DNA of 15,161 nucleotides from NCBI GenBank assembly GCA_002792355.1, contig PFOE01000016.1:1-15161 (forward strand), written 5' to 3'. The notes under the pieces are model-generated. The model searched no databases. It was not told where the DNA came from and saw only the letters and a list, made by a program, of their open reading frames with translations. The position numbers and the translations under genes were made by a program. Source of the stretch: Candidatus Roizmanbacteria bacterium CG_4_10_14_0_2_um_filter_36_35. Its GTDB lineage: Bacteria > Patescibacteriota > Microgenomatia > UBA1406 > GWC2-37-13. Below are positions 14,388 through 15,161 of the stretch, one piece after another. Numbering within the stretch: position 1 is the first letter of the stretch; each line of letters opens with the position of its first letter.

Positions 14388-15038
14388 ATGGTTAATTTAG
14401 TTAACATTGTTCTCGTCGACTTTTTTCGTAGTTTAGGAAGTTTTTTACCTAATCTAATCGGCGGAATTCTTATTTTAATCGTTGGTTTCCTTATCGGGAG
14501 TATTGTCAAACACCTTATTTTGACAATCTTTTCTTTTTTAAAGATTGATAACCTTTTTCAAAAAACAAGAATTCTTGGCAAAGGACAGTTGAAAATCTGG
14601 ATTGACGTGCTATCTGAAATTTTAAAGTGGATGTTGATTATCGTTTTTTTAATTCCGACTTTGGAGATTTGGGGATTATCTAGAGCTACCGCCGTTTTGA
14701 ACCAATTCCTTTTTTACCTGCCTAATGTTGTAGTGGCTGTTGTTATTGCTTTTGTCGGTCTTTTGGCCGCTAATTTGGGCGCAGATTTAGTACACCATAG
14801 CGTCAAAACCATGGGGTCAACCTCAGCCAGCGGACTGGCTATCTTTACCAAATGGGCGATCACTTTTTTTACGATCCTTATTGTTTTGAACCAGCTTGGA
14901 GTCGCCCAAGATCTCGTAAGAATTCTTTTTACCGGTATTGTGACTATGCTGGCTTTAGCAGGAGGACTGGCTTTTGGTCTTGGAGGTAAAGACGTCGCGA
15001 GAGAGTTATTGGAAGAGTTGAAAAGGAAACTAGAATAA
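14388..15038 (+). CDS. Small MscS-related multi-helix membrane protein
   Basis: A 216-residue membrane protein with about five hydrophobic helices (17-47, 72-96, 104-132, 150-172, 176-200). Two similar segments, LPNLIGGILILIVGFLIGS (20-38) and LPNVVVAVVIAFVGLLAAN (111-129), look like the conserved TM-helix repeat found in MscS-related proteins. The final helix, LALAGGLAFGLGGKDVARELLEELK, matches the pore-lining TM3 pattern of MscS channels with Gly/Ala packing. The protein ends there, lacking the cytoplasmic beta and vestibule domains of true MscS, so it is a membrane-only relative. Channel activity is possible but not shown. Start fixed by a strong SD. Confidence 0.85.
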   Translation: MVNLVNIVLVDFFRSLGSFLPNLIGGILILIVGFLIGSIVKHLILTIFSFLKIDNLFQKTRILGKGQLKIWIDVLSEILKWMLIIVFLIPTLEIWGLSRATAVLNQFLFYLPNVVVAVVIAFVGLLAANLGADLVHHSVKTMGSTSASGLAIFTKWAITFFTILIVLNQLGVAQDLVRILFTGIVTMLALAGGLAFGLGGKDVARELLEELKRKLE

Positions 15039-15073
15039 GTATTTAGTATCTAGTATATAGTATTTAGTATAGA
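15039..15073 (+). repeat. Five tandem heptamers GTATNTA/GTATAGA
   Basis: Directly after the stop of the MscS-like gene: GTATTTA, GTATCTA, GTATATA, GTATTTA, GTATAGA in exact 7-base phase. It lies just upstream of the tRNA promoter region. It may be a simple-sequence tract with no role. Confidence 0.75.
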
Positions 15074-15084
15074 GAGTATTTTTG

Positions 15085-15093
15085 TGGTAAAAT
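15085..15093 (+). promoter_or_regulatory. Possible extended -10 promoter of tRNA-Leu
   Basis: TGGTAAAAT fits an extended -10 box (TGn plus TAAAAT at 15088-15093). It ends 11 bases before the tRNA 5' end, which fits a start site at or just before the tRNA. No clear -35 is seen, as is usual for extended -10 sites. Confidence 0.45.
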
Positions 15094-15104
15094 ATTTTTT
15101 TATA

Positions 15105-15161
15105 GCCGGGATGGCGGAACTGGTATACGCGCAGGACTTAAAATCCTGTGGTTGAATAGAC
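15105..15161 (+). tRNA. tRNA-Leu (anticodon UAA), cut by window end
   Basis: The 5' acceptor strand GCCGGGA (15105-15111) is followed by a D arm (GCGGAACTGGTATACGCGC). The anticodon stem is CAGGA/TCCTG (15132-15136 with 15144-15148) around the 7-base loop CTTAAAA, giving anticodon TAA at 15139-15141. The following TGGTTGAATAGAC looks like the beginning of the long variable arm typical of tRNA-Leu. The T arm and 3' acceptor strand lie beyond the window. Confidence 0.93.

Overview
The window is AT-rich bacterial DNA (estimated by eye at mid-30s % G+C) with every gene on the + strand, short overlapping genes and very small spacers. Gene content is entirely housekeeping. The genome style suggests a Candidate Phyla Radiation (Patescibacteria) bacterium, most likely of Microgenomates type: AT-rich compact genes, few Shine-Dalgarno (SD) sites, a delta subunit reduced to one domain, and almost every spacer filled by palindromic or low-complexity repeats. 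That assignment is an inference; no rRNA is present to prove it. TGA, TAA and TAG behave as stops (standard code).

Layout: 1-3141 is the 3' part of dnaE (replicative DNA polymerase alpha subunit), cut by the window start. 3203-9508 is a complete nine-gene F1Fo ATP synthase operon in the order atpI/Z, B (a), E (c), F (b), H (delta), A (alpha), G (gamma), D (beta), C (epsilon). The genes are tight up to gamma, but two palindrome-filled spacers of about 90 bp precede beta and epsilon. 9656-11761 is topA (DNA topoisomerase I), 11826-13448 pyrG (CTP synthase), 13582-13923 rplS (ribosomal protein L19), 13920-14276 yraN (nuclease-fold family), and 14388-15038 a small MscS-related membrane protein. 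The window ends inside a tRNA-Leu(UAA) gene starting at 15105.

How they fit: the atp genes build one proton-type rotary ATP synthase (the c subunit lacks the sodium-ligand residues). The remaining genes serve replication, supercoiling control, CTP supply and translation.

Most unusual points: (1) the delta subunit is only the C-terminal domain and lies in the same frame as the b subunit, separated by one TAA stop and one codon; (2) a 49-bp GC-rich perfect inverted repeat sits in frame inside topA and adds roughly 16 residues; (3) two copies of an AT-rich palindromic element sharing an identical 31-bp start run up to the start codons of topA and rplS; (4) each larger spacer carries a different inverted-repeat family. 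I see no defence system, CRISPR array, transposase, prophage or other obvious new multi-gene system. The novelty here is in the repeats and the reduced ATP synthase stalk. No gene-free stretch exceeds 300 bases, and I see no classical stem-plus-T-run terminator.
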